Assembly (NCBI GenBank): GCA_031415135.1
Contig: JANORB010000052.1
Span: 1-62,830, forward strand
Source of the DNA: LGRD01 sp031415135
GTDB lineage: Bacteria; Pseudomonadota; Gammaproteobacteria; Burkholderiales; Burkholderiaceae_C
DNA length: 62,830 nucleotides
Direction: 5' to 3'
Below the pieces are notes generated by a model, which was not told the DNA's origin, did no database searches, and was given only the letters and a program-made list of their open reading frames with translations. Position 1 is the stretch's first letter. Each line of letters opens with the position of its first letter. This document shows positions 26,096 to 36,752 of this stretch, piece after piece. A program made the position numbers and the translations under genes.

Positions 26096-27807
26096 GCCGA
26101 GCCTCCCCCGCGCTCTGCGGCCAGCCGCTCGACCGTGTCGACGAACACCTGCGCCCGGTGGGCGTAGTTGCGAAACATGTCCAGGCTGGCGCAGGCCGGG
26201 CTCAGCAACACGGCGTCGCCGGGCTGCGCCTGCTCGAAGCACCAGCGCGTGGCCGCCTCCAGCGTGGCGTGGCGCCGCAGCGGCACCTCGGCGCCGGCGA
26301 GCGCGGCTTCGATCAGCGCCGCGTCACGGCCCAGCGTGGCCACGGCGCGGGCGAATCGACGCACCGGCTCGCGCAGCGGCGTGAAGTCCTGCCCCTTGGC
26401 GTCGCCGCCGAGGATGACCACCAGCCGCCCGGGCGCCTTGTCGGCCCCCAGACCGTTGAGGGCGGCCAGCGTGGCGCCGACGTTGGTGCCCTTGCTGTCG
26501 TCGAATGCGTCCACACCGCCCAGCGTGGCGATGTGCTCGACGCGGTGCGGCTCGCCGCGGTAGTCGCGCAAGCCATGCAGCATCGGCGCCAGCGGGCAGC
26601 CGATGGCCGTGGCAAGCGCCAGCGCCGCCAGTGCGTTGGCGGCGTTGTGGCGCCCGCGCACGCGCAGCGCGTCGGCCGGCATCAGGTGCTGCAGGTGCAA
26701 TTCGTCGTCGTCAACCGCGCCGCGCCTGGCACGCTTCAAGGTGGGGTCGGCTTCGAGCGCGCGCACCAGCCAGGCCATGCCGTTGGATTCGACCACGCCA
26801 TAGTCGCCCGGGCGCAGCGGAGCGGTGGCACCGAAGCGCAGCACGTCGCGTGTGATCGGCCTGGCATTGCGCCCTTTCACCGGCAGCGGATCGGGCACCA
26901 GCTTTTCGACCCGCGCATCGTCGCGGTTGATGACCATCACCGCCTGCTTGCCGAACACCCGCGCCTTGGCGGCGATGTAGTGGTCCAGCGTGCCGTGCCA
27001 GTCGAGGTGGTCCTCGCTGATATTGAGCAGCGCCGCCGCACTGGGCTCGAAACCCTGGGCCGCGTGCAGCTGAAAGCTCGACAGCTCCAGCACCCAGACC
27101 TCGGGCAGGTGCTCGAACACCGGTGCTGCCGGGCGCGGCGGCTTGAGCACGACGGCGGGCGCTTCGTCGTCGACGCCATCGAGGCGGCGCAGGTCTTGCG
27201 CGTCGCCGGGGTCCGCCAGACGGGCTTCGTCCTCGTCCTGCGTCTCGCCTGGCGCGGCAGCGGTGGGCGGCGCAAAGGTCACCGCCAACGGCGCCTCGCG
27301 GTCCAGCGCGTCGGCCAGCGTTTGCAGCATGGTCGGGCCGATGTTGCCGGCCATCGCCACCCGCCGGCCGGCGCGCGCGATCAACTGCGCCGCCATGGCG
27401 GTGGTCGTGGTCTTGCCGTTGGTGCCGGTGATGGCGATCACCTTCGGTGCATAGCCGCGCTGCGCTTTCAGGTCGGCCAGCGCGCGCGCAAACAGGTCGA
27501 GTTCGCCTTGCACCAGCACACCGCTTTCGGCGGCCTGTTCCAGCGGCCGCGCGATGCGCTCGTCAAGCGGCGACAGCCCCGGGCTGCGCAAGATCAGTTG
27601 CACGCCGGCAAAGGCTTGCGCATCCAGCGCACCGGTCAAGCGCTGTGCCGACGGCACATGCTGCGCCAGCGCCTGGGCTTGCGGCGGCACCGCGCGCGAG
27701 TCCCACACCCGCACGTTGGCGCCGCAGCGGGCGCACCAGCGCGCCATCGCCAGGCCCGATTCGCCCAGGCCGAGCACCAGAACCGTGGTGTCCATCAAAT
27801 GTTTCAT
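26092..27807 (-). CDS. murD: UDP-MurNAc-L-alanine:D-glutamate ligase MurD
   Basis: A 571-residue Mur ligase adding D-Glu. It shows VLVLGLGESGLAMARWC at the N-terminus, the P-loop ITGTNGKTTTTAMAAQL near residue 125, ELSSFQLHAAQGFEPSAAALLNISEDHLDWHGT, and DDSKGTNVGATLAAL. E. coli MurD is about 440 residues. Much of the excess is an acidic, Pro-rich insertion at about residues 178-230 (QDEDEARLADPGD, then KPPRPAAP) between the P-loop and the ELSSFQL strand. Long MurD versions occur in related genera. Confidence 0.95.
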   Translation of the reverse strand: MKHLMDTTVLVLGLGESGLAMARWCARCGANVRVWDSRAVPPQAQALAQHVPSAQRLTGALDAQAFAGVQLILRSPGLSPLDERIARPLEQAAESGVLVQGELDLFARALADLKAQRGYAPKVIAITGTNGKTTTTAMAAQLIARAGRRVAMAGNIGPTMLQTLADALDREAPLAVTFAPPTAAAPGETQDEDEARLADPGDAQDLRRLDGVDDEAPAVVLKPPRPAAPVFEHLPEVWVLELSSFQLHAAQGFEPSAAALLNISEDHLDWHGTLDHYIAAKARVFGKQAVMVINRDDARVEKLVPDPLPVKGRNARPITRDVLRFGATAPLRPGDYGVVESNGMAWLVRALEADPTLKRARRGAVDDDELHLQHLMPADALRVRGRHNAANALAALALATAIGCPLAPMLHGLRDYRGEPHRVEHIATLGGVDAFDDSKGTNVGATLAALNGLGADKAPGRLVVILGGDAKGQDFTPLREPVRRFARAVATLGRDAALIEAALAGAEVPLRRHATLEAATRWCFEQAQPGDAVLLSPACASLDMFRNYAHRAQVFVDTVERLAAERGGGSA

Positions 27808-27811
27808 GACA

Positions 27812-28990
27812 TCAGCGCAGCTTCAAGCTCGCCAGACCCACCAGGCACAACAACATCGTGACGATCCAGAAGCGCACGACGACCTGCGTTTCCTTCCAGC
27901 CCGACTTCTCGAAATGATGGTGCAGCGGCGCCATCTTGAGGATGCGCCGCCCGGTGCCGTAGCGCTTGCGGGTGAACTTGAACCAGCCCACCTGCAGCAT
28001 CACCGACAGCGCCTCGGCCACGAACACGCCGCCCATGATGCCGAGCAGGATTTCCTGCCGCGTGATGACGGCGATGGTGCCCAGCGCGCCGCCCAGCGAC
28101 AGCGCGCCCACGTCGCCCATGAACACCTGCGCCGGGTGGGTGTTGAACCACAGGAAGGCCAGGCCCGCGCCGGCCATGGCGGCGCAGAAGATCAGCAACT
28201 CTCCGGCGCCGGGACTGTACGGGATCAGCAGGTACTTGCTGAACACCGCGTTGCCGGTGACGTAGGCGAACACACCGAGCGCCGAACCCACCATCACCAC
28301 CGGCATGATGGCCAGGCCGTCCAGCCCGTCGGTGAGGTTGACCGCGTTGCTCGTGCCGACGATCACGAAGTAGGTCAGCGTGATGAAGCCGAACACGCCC
28401 AGCGGGTAGCTGATGGTCTTGAAGAACGGCACGCTCAGGTCGGCCTTGGGCGGCAGGTCGTTGGAGAAGCCGCTTTGAACCCAACGCAGGAACAGTTCGG
28501 CCACCCGCAGGTTGGAGGTCTCGCTGACGCTGAAGGCCAGGTACAGCGCGGCCACCAGCCCGATGGCCGATTGCCAGAAGAACTTTTCGGCCGAGCCCAT
28601 GCCCTCGGGGTTCTTGTCGACCACCTTGCGCCAGTCGTCGGCCCAGCCGATGGCGCCGAAGCCCAGCGTCACGATCATCACGATCCAGACGAAGCGGTTG
28701 CTCCAGTCGAACCACAGCAGCGTGGACACACCGATGGCGATCAGGATCAGCACTCCGCCCATCGTCGGCGTGCCGGTCTTGGCCTGGTGCTCGGCCACGC
28801 CGTAGTTGCGGATCGGCTGGCCGACCTTCAGTTCGGTCAGGCGCCGGATCACCCACGGGCCGAAGGCCAGCCCGATGATCAGCGCGGTCAGTGCGGCCAT
28901 CACCGCGCGAAAGGTGATGTACTGAAAGACGCGGAAGAAGCCGAACTCCGGCGACAGCGTTTGCAACCATTGCGACAGGCTAAACAGCAC
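27812..28990 (-). CDS. mraY: Phospho-MurNAc-pentapeptide translocase MraY
   Basis: A 392-residue polytopic membrane enzyme making lipid I from undecaprenyl phosphate. It has KTGTPTMGGVLIL, the catalytic Asp-rich GWADDWRKVV, NAVNLTDGLDGLAI and the cytosolic HHHFEKSGWKE motif, all diagnostic of MraY. The start is GTG 28990, which overlaps the murF stop by 11 bp. Ten membrane segments are expected. Confidence 0.96.
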   Translation of the reverse strand: MLFSLSQWLQTLSPEFGFFRVFQYITFRAVMAALTALIIGLAFGPWVIRRLTELKVGQPIRNYGVAEHQAKTGTPTMGGVLILIAIGVSTLLWFDWSNRFVWIVMIVTLGFGAIGWADDWRKVVDKNPEGMGSAEKFFWQSAIGLVAALYLAFSVSETSNLRVAELFLRWVQSGFSNDLPPKADLSVPFFKTISYPLGVFGFITLTYFVIVGTSNAVNLTDGLDGLAIMPVVMVGSALGVFAYVTGNAVFSKYLLIPYSPGAGELLIFCAAMAGAGLAFLWFNTHPAQVFMGDVGALSLGGALGTIAVITRQEILLGIMGGVFVAEALSVMLQVGWFKFTRKRYGTGRRILKMAPLHHHFEKSGWKETQVVVRFWIVTMLLCLVGLASLKLR

Positions 28991-30361
28991 GGGGTTGCCC
29001 TCCGCTGGCCACCAGCGCGGCGACGAACTGCTCCATCTTCATGAAGCGCGAGCCCTTGACGACCACCGCCTTGCATTCCGGCGCCTGTGGCACGGCGCGG
29101 ATCAGATCGGCCACGGTATTGAAGTGGCGCGCGCCGCGGAAACTTGCCGCCGTGTGCGCGCTCAGCGGCCCCACGGTCCACAGCGACTCGATGCCGCGCT
29201 GGGCCGCGTAGGCGCCGACCTCCCGGTGGAACTCCGCTCCCTTGTCGCCCACTTCGCCCATGTCGCCCAACACCAGCCAGCGCGGCGCGGGCAGGCCGGC
29301 CAGCACGTCGATGGCGGCGCGCACCGAGTCGGGGTTGGCGTTGTAGGTGTCGTCGACCAGGGTCACGAAGCGGCCGCCGCGGACCCAGGTCGAGATCTCC
29401 GAGCGCCCCTTGACCGGCACGAACGCCTCCAGCCCGCGCTCGATGGCGCCCAGCGGGCAGCCCGCCGCCAATGCGCAGGCCGCCGCGGCCAGTGCGTTCT
29501 TGACGTTGTGCAGGCCGGCGATGTTGAGTTGCAGCGCGGCCGATCCGGCCGGCGTTTGCAGCATCAGGGCCCAGCGCCGCTCGTCCCACACCGGCAGGCA
29601 GGTCACGTCGGCGCCGCCATTCAGGGCAAAGGTCAGCGCCGGCCGTTTGCCGGCGAGCCCATGCCACAGCGCGGCGTGCGCGTCGTCGGCCGGGAACACC
29701 GCCACCCCCGACGGCCCCAGCGCTTCGATCACCGCGCCGTTTTCGCGCGCGACCGCTTCCACGCCGTGCATGAACTCCTGGTGTTCGCGCTGCGCGTTGT
29801 TGACCAGCGCCACCGTGGGCGCCGCGATGAGCGCCAGCATGGCGATCTCGCCCGGGTGGTTCATGCCCAGCTCGACCACGGCGGCGCGGTGCCAGGTTTC
29901 AGCGTCCTGGCGCAAGCGCAGCAGGGTCAGCGGCAGGCCGATGTGGTTGTTCAGGTTGCCCTGGGTGGCCAGCGCCGCCTGGTCCAGCCAGGCGTGCAGG
30001 ATGAACGAGATCATCTGCGTGACGGTGGTCTTGCCGTTGCTGCCGGTGACCGCGATCAGCGGCAGCTGGAACTGGCGCCGCCATGCGCTGGCGAGTTGCG
30101 CCAGCGCGAGTTGGGTGTCGGCCACCTGCAAGCCCGGCAGGCCGGCCTGGAGCAAGCCATGCTCGGCGAGCGCCGCTGCAGCACCGTTGATGCGAGCCTG
30201 GGGCAGGAAGGAATGGGCGTCGAAACGATCGCCCTTGAGTGCCACGAACAGGTCGCCCGGCATCAGCGTGCGGGTGTCGGTGTGCACGCGCTCGATCAGC
30301 GTTGCCGGGTCGCCGACCAGCGTGGACTCGGGCAACAGGGCATGGGCTCTGGCCAGCGTCA

Positions 30362-30365
<4 letters not shown>
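28980..30365 (-). CDS. murF: UDP-MurNAc-tripeptide D-Ala-D-Ala ligase MurF
   Basis: A 461-residue Mur ligase that adds D-Ala-D-Ala to the tripeptide. It has the N-terminal DTRTLMPGDLFVALKGDRFDAH, P-loop VTGSNGKTTVTQMI near residue 108, VELGMNHPGEIAML and DDTYNANPDSVRAAI, typical of MurF. Two adjacent ATG codons at 30365 and 30362 overlap the murE stop. Supplied by ddlB downstream in the same cluster. Confidence 0.96.
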
Positions 30366-31870
<1,505 letters not shown>

Positions 31871-33673
31871 CTAAAAACTCTCCGGCACCGCGGGCACGGT
31901 GTGCGCCATGATCTGCGGCTTGACGTCCAGATCGGGCGGCAGGCCCATCATGCGCAGCGTCTGTTGCACCACTTCGCTGAACACCGGCGCGGCCACGTCG
32001 CCGCCGTAGTACTTGCCGTTGTTCGGCTCGTCCACCATCACCGCCACGACGATCCGCGGGTTGCGGATCGGCGCCATGCCGACGAACCAGGCACGGTACT
32101 TCTTGTCGGCATACGCGCCCGCCTCCTGCTTGTGCGAGGTGCCGGTCTTGCCGCCGACCGAATAGCCCATCACCTGCGCCTTGGGCGCGGTGCCGCCGTT
32201 GCCGGCCGCGAGTTCGAGCATGTGCCGGATATCGCGCGCCGTCTGGGCCGACAACACCCGCATGCCACGCACCGGCTCCGAGACTTTGACCAGCGACACC
32301 GGCATCAGTTCGCCATCGTGCGCGAACACGCCGTACGCGCGGGCCAGCTGGAACAGGCTGGTCGACAGGCCATAGCCGTAGGCCATGGTGGCCTGCTCGA
32401 TCGGCCGCCAGGTCTTGTACGGACGCAGCCGGCCGGTCACCGCGCCGGGGAAGCTGATCTGCGGCTTCTGGCCAAAACCGACCTGGGTGTACAGGTCCCA
32501 CATCTCGCGCGGCTGCATCTGCATGGCCATCTTGACGATGCCGACGTTGCTCGACTTCTGGATCACCTCGTTGACCGTCAACGCGCCGTGCGGGTGCGCA
32601 TCGGTGATCGGCAGGCCGGTGACCGTCATGCGGCCGGGCGCCGTCTGGATCACCGTGGTGGGCGTCACGCGGCCGGTTTCAAGCGCGAGCGCGGCGATGA
32701 AGGGCTTCATCGTCGAACCAGGCTCGAAGGTGTCGGTCAGCGCGCGGTTGCGCAACTGTGCGCCGCCCAGGTTCTTGCGGTCGGCCGGCGCATAGCTCGG
32801 GTAGTTGGCCAGCGCCAGCACCTCGCCGGTCTTCACGTCCAGCACCACCACGCTGCCGGCCTTGGCCTTGTGCGCGGCCACCGCATCGCGCACGCGCTGG
32901 TAGGCGTAGAACTGCACCTTCGAGTCGATGCTCAACTCGATGTCGCGCCCGTCCACCGGCGCCACGCTGTCGCCGATGTCCTCGACCACCTTGCCGAGCC
33001 GGTCCTTGATGACACGGCGCGTGCCGTTGCGGCCCGCCAGTTCTTTCTGGAACGCCAGTTCGACACCCTCCTGGCCGCGCTCCTCCAGGTTGGTGAAACC
33101 CACCACGTGCGCGGTGGCCTCACCGTCCGGGTAGTCGCGCTTGTACTCGCGCACCTGGTGCACGCCCTTGAGCTTGAGCGCCAGCACGTCCTTCACGAGC
33201 TTGTCGTCGGCCTGCCGGCGCAGCCACGCGAAGTTGGGCGTCTCTTCGAGCCGCTCTTGCAGCTCGGCACCGGTCATGCCCAGCAGTTTGGCGAGCTGGC
33301 GGCGCTGCTGCTTGTCGGCGTCGAAGTCTTTCGGAATCGCCCACAGCGACGGCGCCGGCACACTGGAGGCGAGCAGCAAACCATTGCGGTCGACGATGCG
33401 GCCGCGGCTGGCCGGCAGGTCCAGCGTGCGGGCGTAGCGAATCTCGCCCTGGCGCTGAAAGAACGCGCTGCCGACGATCTGCACGTAGATCGCGCGGCCC
33501 AGCAGAACACAAAAACTCAGGCCCACCAGGGCCACGAGAAACTTGGATCGCCACGGCGGCGTCTTCGATGCCAGCAACGGGCTGGGTGAGTACATCACCC
33601 GGCGCACGTTCGGCGCCGCGCCACGCGGGCGCTTCGGGCTACCGGGTTGCTTGCGCGGGCTGAACAGTTTCAT
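31871..33673 (-). CDS. ftsI: Septal transpeptidase FtsI (PBP3)
   Basis: A 600-residue class B penicillin-binding protein. It has a short cytoplasmic tail, one membrane anchor near residues 46-64 (FLVALVGLSFCVLLGRAIYV) and a pedestal domain with ASRGRIVDRNG. The transpeptidase domain carries the serine motif EPGSTMKPF, SSN in QKSSNVGIVK and KTGTS in VGGKTGTSHKQ. It cross-links septal peptidoglycan made by FtsW. ATG 33673 overlaps the ftsL stop by ATGA. Confidence 0.97.
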   Translation of the reverse strand: MKLFSPRKQPGSPKRPRGAAPNVRRVMYSPSPLLASKTPPWRSKFLVALVGLSFCVLLGRAIYVQIVGSAFFQRQGEIRYARTLDLPASRGRIVDRNGLLLASSVPAPSLWAIPKDFDADKQQRRQLAKLLGMTGAELQERLEETPNFAWLRRQADDKLVKDVLALKLKGVHQVREYKRDYPDGEATAHVVGFTNLEERGQEGVELAFQKELAGRNGTRRVIKDRLGKVVEDIGDSVAPVDGRDIELSIDSKVQFYAYQRVRDAVAAHKAKAGSVVVLDVKTGEVLALANYPSYAPADRKNLGGAQLRNRALTDTFEPGSTMKPFIAALALETGRVTPTTVIQTAPGRMTVTGLPITDAHPHGALTVNEVIQKSSNVGIVKMAMQMQPREMWDLYTQVGFGQKPQISFPGAVTGRLRPYKTWRPIEQATMAYGYGLSTSLFQLARAYGVFAHDGELMPVSLVKVSEPVRGMRVLSAQTARDIRHMLELAAGNGGTAPKAQVMGYSVGGKTGTSHKQEAGAYADKKYRAWFVGMAPIRNPRIVVAVMVDEPNNGKYYGGDVAAPVFSEVVQQTLRMMGLPPDLDVKPQIMAHTVPAVPESF

Positions 33674-33956
33674 TTCGCGCTCCCGGCCGATGCCGCCGCC
33701 GCATGGCTGACGTACTGCGTGACCGCGGGCGTGGCGTTGCGCATCAGGAGCCGGTCGCGCGCGGTGCGCTCGACCCGCAACGGCGTGGCCTGCGACTGCT
33801 TCTCGGACTTCAACCGGTCGAGTTCGTGTTCGAGCACCCGTTCTTCGCCCTGCGCGCGGTCAAGCTCCGAAAAGAGCCGGCGCGCGTCATACGAGACGCG
33901 CACCAGGTACACGCTGCTGAGCAGCAGCGCGATCAGCAGCAGCACGTTCAGGCGTG

Positions 33957-33960
<4 letters not shown>
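33670..33960 (-). CDS. ftsL: Cell division protein FtsL
   Basis: A 96-residue bitopic protein with one N-terminal membrane helix (residues 3-21, LNVLLLIALLLSSVYLVRVS) followed by a coiled-coil-prone stretch (RLFSELDRAQGEERVLEHELDRL). It has the size and place of FtsL between rsmH and ftsI. It forms the FtsQLB bridge that activates FtsWI. ATGA overlaps at both ends. Confidence 0.92.
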
Positions 33961-34910
<950 letters not shown>

Positions 34911-34911
34911 G

Positions 34912-35340
34912 TCAAAAAACGAAGGCCTTGATCGAATCGGGCATGGCGCCGGCCTTGGTGCGGGCCGACTGTTCGATGTGGCGCTGGTTGTCCCACAGTT
35001 CGAGGTGGCTGCCCACGCCGATCAGCTTGACGTCGCGCACCAGGCCCGCTGCGTCGCGCAGTTCGGGGGCGATCAGCACGCGTGAGGACGCGTCGATCTC
35101 GACGTCCATCGCATTGCCCAGGAACATTCGTTTCCACGGGCTGGAATCGAACGGCAGCGCCACCAGCCGCTCGCGAAACTTCAGCCAGGTGGGGCGCGGA
35201 AATATCATCAGCGCATCATCGGGATGGAGGGTGATCGTGAGTTCGTTGACACCGGCAGCCGCCAGCAAATCGCGGTGGCGCGCGGGCACCGCAATGCGCC
35301 CTTTGCTGTCCAAGGTCAGGGCATTTGGCCCCTGGAACAC
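34912..35340 (-). CDS. mraZ: Transcriptional regulator MraZ
   Basis: A 142-residue protein made of two SpoVT/AbrB-like halves, each with a DxxGR/ASSR-type signature (LTLDSKGRIAVPARHR; VEIDASSRVLIAPELR). MraZ binds TGGGN direct repeats upstream of its own gene and represses the dcw promoter. The start is set at GTG 35340 because MraZ proteins begin M-FQG, here (M)FQGPNALTLD; a GTG at 35352 with GGGAG closer by is the alternative. First gene of the cluster. Confidence 0.93.
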   Translation of the reverse strand: MFQGPNALTLDSKGRIAVPARHRDLLAAAGVNELTITLHPDDALMIFPRPTWLKFRERLVALPFDSSPWKRMFLGNAMDVEIDASSRVLIAPELRDAAGLVRDVKLIGVGSHLELWDNQRHIEQSARTKAGAMPDSIKAFVF

Positions 35341-35345
35341 GATTT

Positions 35346-35382
35346 CGTCCACAATCTCCCACCAAAATGCACTTTTCACCAC
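35346..35382 (-). promoter_or_regulatory. MraZ-box-like direct repeats
   Basis: Read on the minus strand, four elements GTGGT, GTGCA, GTGGG and GTGGA follow each other at an exact 10-bp period, each with a 5-bp spacer. MraZ is known to bind TGGGN repeats spaced the same way upstream of mraZ. Here the array covers the -10 box and the transcription start region of the promoter described next, the position expected for repression. The second element is degenerate, so the match is good but not perfect. Confidence 0.65.
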
Positions 35383-35409
35383 TTTAGCGGATGACCCTGG
35401 GCAGGTCAA
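35381..35409 (-). promoter_or_regulatory. Probable sigma70 promoter of the dcw cluster
   Basis: On the minus strand TTGACC (35409-35404) is followed by a 17-bp spacer and TAAAGT (35386-35381). This is a fair match to the -35 and -10 hexamers at ideal spacing, roughly 35 bp before the mraZ GTG. The local sequence is AT-rich compared with the surroundings. The predicted start falls inside the MraZ-box array. Confidence 0.6.
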
Positions 35410-35640
35410 TCAAAGTTGCATCGAAAAATCAATGAAATCAACCACTTAGGCGACGTTCTTTAAGTTGATGCAGGGAAAATGTGTTCTAAAATAAGGACTT
35501 GCACCCGGCTCTGAAAGTGATGGGTGAGCTTGGAGAGCCCATATTCGTGCGTTTGGCGGCGAATGCGCGGACAATCGGGGATTGCGAGTGCTTGTCCCTG
35601 ACGACGCGCTTGCGTCAACTTTGTCATCAAAGTGCACACC

Positions 35641-35895
35641 ATGGCCACACGACGTCCTACCCCCAGCACCCCGACCGACACCGCGCAGAAGTTGCGTCAG
35701 ACGCAGGCCGAATACACGGCCGCGCGCCCGGCGAGCCAACCGGGCGTGAAGCCCATGATGTCGAGCTCGAAGATGTACGTTTGCCGGCGCTGCCAGGCCA
35801 ACTTCAAGACCGGCGACGGCAAGCCGGACGCCCGCATCCCGGGGCTTGGCAAGTGCAACGCCTGCCTGGCCGCCGCGACGTCCGTGGCGGTGTAG
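35641..35895 (+). CDS. Small protein with a paired CxxC motif
   Basis: An 84-residue protein from ATG 35641 (MATRRPTPSTP); a GTG 9 bp upstream is possible. The N-terminal half is Thr/Gln/Ala rich. The C-terminal half contains CRRCQANFKTGDGK and KCNACLA, a CxxC-x20-CxxC arrangement suggestive of a small zinc ribbon. It is divergent from mraZ across a 300-bp AT-richer region that holds the dcw promoter. I do not recognise a family. Confidence 0.6.
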   Translation: MATRRPTPSTPTDTAQKLRQTQAEYTAARPASQPGVKPMMSSSKMYVCRRCQANFKTGDGKPDARIPGLGKCNACLAAATSVAV

Positions 35896-35922
35896 TCACG
35901 CTGGATCAGCGCCGGTCGGTCT

Positions 35923-36492
35923 TCAGATCGGCGCCACACCGATGAGCCAACGGTGCAATCCCAGCACCGTCACCGCGTAGAGCGCCAAGCCACCGGCCAC
36001 CGCGATCAGGTCGTTCGCGGGGCGGGCAGCGGCCCCCGGCACCACGCGCACAGGGCGGCGCTTCAACGAAATGCGATCGGCCACCGCCCAGGCCAGAAAG
36101 CCCCCGAACAGCAGCACATCGGCCAGATTGCCATTGGCCAGCAGATGCGCCAGGGCCCAGAACTTGACGGCCAGCAGCATCGGGTGCCTGGCGGCCGTCT
36201 TGATGCGGCCTGGCAGGTAAGCCGCCAGCAACAGCGGAAACACCGGCAGCATCAGCAGCAACGCCACATGGCGCAGCGCGGCCGGTGGCGTGTAGAGCAG
36301 CACCGGCGACTGGCGGGCCATGCCGTAACCGACCACCAGCAGCACCAGTCCGATCGCGGACGCCACCGCATAAATCCCTTTCCAGGTCGGCTCGCCTCGC
36401 TGCGCGACTTGTGCATCGCGCCACGCCGGCGCAACGATGGAGACCGAGTGAATGCCGAGGAACAGCACGAGGCCGATGAGAAGCAGGGTCAT
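35923..36492 (-). CDS. NnrU family membrane protein
   Basis: A 189-residue integral membrane protein with five or six helices, from ATG 36492 (MTLLLIGLVLFLGIHSVSIV). It carries RHPMLLAVKFWALAHLLANGNLADVLLFGGFLAWAV, the conserved core of NnrU-type proteins (His residues and the L-NG motif), related to isoprenylcysteine methyltransferase-like membrane enzymes. NnrU was linked to nitrite/nitric oxide reductase activity in Rhodobacter, but no denitrification genes lie nearby. The frame continues upstream into the MITE-like element but does not belong there. Confidence 0.85.
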   Translation of the reverse strand: MTLLLIGLVLFLGIHSVSIVAPAWRDAQVAQRGEPTWKGIYAVASAIGLVLLVVGYGMARQSPVLLYTPPAALRHVALLLMLPVFPLLLAAYLPGRIKTAARHPMLLAVKFWALAHLLANGNLADVLLFGGFLAWAVADRISLKRRPVRVVPGAAARPANDLIAVAGGLALYAVTVLGLHRWLIGVAPI

Positions 36493-36528
36493 GTTGATTG
36501 CCGGTTGCGTGTGTTCTGCGCTCAGTCT

Positions 36529-36691
36529 AGTACTACGGCGCAGAGGTTTCGGAACATGATGAAAGCGATGGATTCGGACCGAGGGCAAGGCGCAAACCAC
36601 AGCAATACCCGAAGGTATTGCGAGGAATTGCAACGCCGCCATCGGGTCGAAGACGCGCTTTTATGTTTCGAAATCTCTGGGTCGAAGTACT
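36529..36691. mobile_element. 163-bp palindromic MITE-like element
   Basis: The ends are an imperfect 29-bp inverted repeat. The left arm starts AGTACTACGGCGCAGAGGTT and the right arm read inward starts AGTACTTCGACCCAGAGATT, matching at about 24 of 29 positions. The centre holds a perfect hairpin GCAATACC-CGAA-GGTATTGC (36602-36621). The element has no gene of its own, sits between nnrU-like and carbonic anhydrase genes, and has the size and symmetry of a non-autonomous transposable element or large REP-type repeat. Only one copy is in the window. Confidence 0.7.
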
Positions 36692-36752
36692 AACCCTGCC
36701 GCCGGGACTTCTTGCGCTCGCCGCTGGCGGCGTTGCGGCTTCAGCCTGGGCG

